A stretch of DNA of 40,236 bases from the NCBI GenBank assembly GCA_016867855.1, contig VGIO01000006.1, positions 1-40,236 of the forward strand. Reading direction: 5' to 3'. How positions within the stretch are numbered: position 1 is the stretch's first letter; each line of letters begins with the position of its first letter. The DNA comes from Calditrichota bacterium. Lineage in GTDB: Bacteria; Electryoneota; AABM5-125-24; Hatepunaeales; Hatepunaeaceae. The position numbers were made by a program, and so were the translations under genes. This document shows positions 40,133 through 40,236 of the stretch, piece by piece. The notes under the pieces were generated by a model. That model saw only the letters and a program-made list of their open reading frames with translations. It had not been told where the DNA came from and did not search any database.

Positions 40133-40236
40133 TTATTCTTCGAGCATTGCGGATAATTTAGTTAGAAGACTTGTTTCGAGATAGTCGAAATCGATGGGTT
40201 TGGGGATAAAATCCACCGCGCCGTATCGCAAGGCTT
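40133..40236 (-). CDS. Response regulator receiver domain, C-terminal fragment (right edge)
   Basis: The last 34 codons of a - strand gene. They read ALRYGAVDFIPKPIDFDYLE followed by TSLLTKLSAMLEE and a TAA stop. The A-x2-x-GA-x-DFI-x-KP pattern is the beta5 region of a CheY-like receiver, with the conserved Lys-Pro. The stop comes about 20 residues after the KP, so nothing follows the receiver; any output domain would have to be N-terminal. The phospho-acceptor Asp lies outside the window. Confidence 0.8.
   Translation of the reverse strand, partial: ALRYGAVDFIPKPIDFDYLETSLLTKLSAMLEE

Overview
The window looks like a chromosomal segment of a Gram-negative, respiring bacterium, probably uncultured. 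Three large secreted proteins end in a Por/type IX (T9SS type A) sorting-domain signature (YPNPFN-like start, DLTGR-like strand, GxYF/GLY ending). That points to the Fibrobacteres-Chlorobi-Bacteroidetes side of the tree and related candidate phyla such as Zixibacteria or KSB1-like lineages; this placement is an inference. Lipoproteins, RND pumps, TRAP transport, periplasmic multiheme cytochromes and a Tat export component fit a diderm cell. No phage, plasmid, CRISPR or integrase genes were seen.

Left part (1-6900, + strand): a central-carbon cluster. The tail of sucC is followed by an AT-rich two-gene insert (GHKL ATPase plus STAS-like protein), then sucD, the four subunits of a 2-oxoacid:ferredoxin oxidoreductase (korD, korA, korB, korC), ndk and a 3-hydroxyacyl-CoA dehydrogenase, closed by a strong intrinsic terminator at 6915-6948. 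Together these connect 2-oxoglutarate/succinyl-CoA, reduced ferredoxin, NTP balance and acyl-CoA metabolism.

6950-15060: an RND efflux system of one lipoprotein adaptor and two consecutive inner-membrane permeases. 15170-19890: two AT-rich genes for secreted T9SS cargo, the second a very large protein with a putative clan CD (caspase/legumain/gingipain-like) protease core, a beta-helix, helical repeats and a sorting tail. A tRNA-Pro(CGG) with a textbook promoter then precedes leuS, followed by glnA and a third T9SS cargo protein with a helical-toroid-like domain.

27200-33750 (- strand): a tight seven-gene cluster reading thyX-like (double domain), tatT-like lipoprotein, dctP, dctQ, dctM, glycosyltransferase 2 and pcm. 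The transporter resembles the TPR-protein-associated TRAP (TPAT) type. 33875-35826 (+): a membrane-tethered lipoprotein and an inositol-monophosphatase-family enzyme.

35900-39000 (- strand): a quinol-oxidising module of Rieske protein, b6-type cytochrome b, a nine-heme membrane-anchored cytochrome c and TatA. Upstream of it lie a palindromic 137-bp repeat element and a four-heme c554-like cytochrome gene. The right edge cuts a response-regulator receiver domain.

Several intergenic gaps carry distinct low-complexity or palindromic repeat families, and these appear to have eroded or obscured the starts of neighbouring genes.
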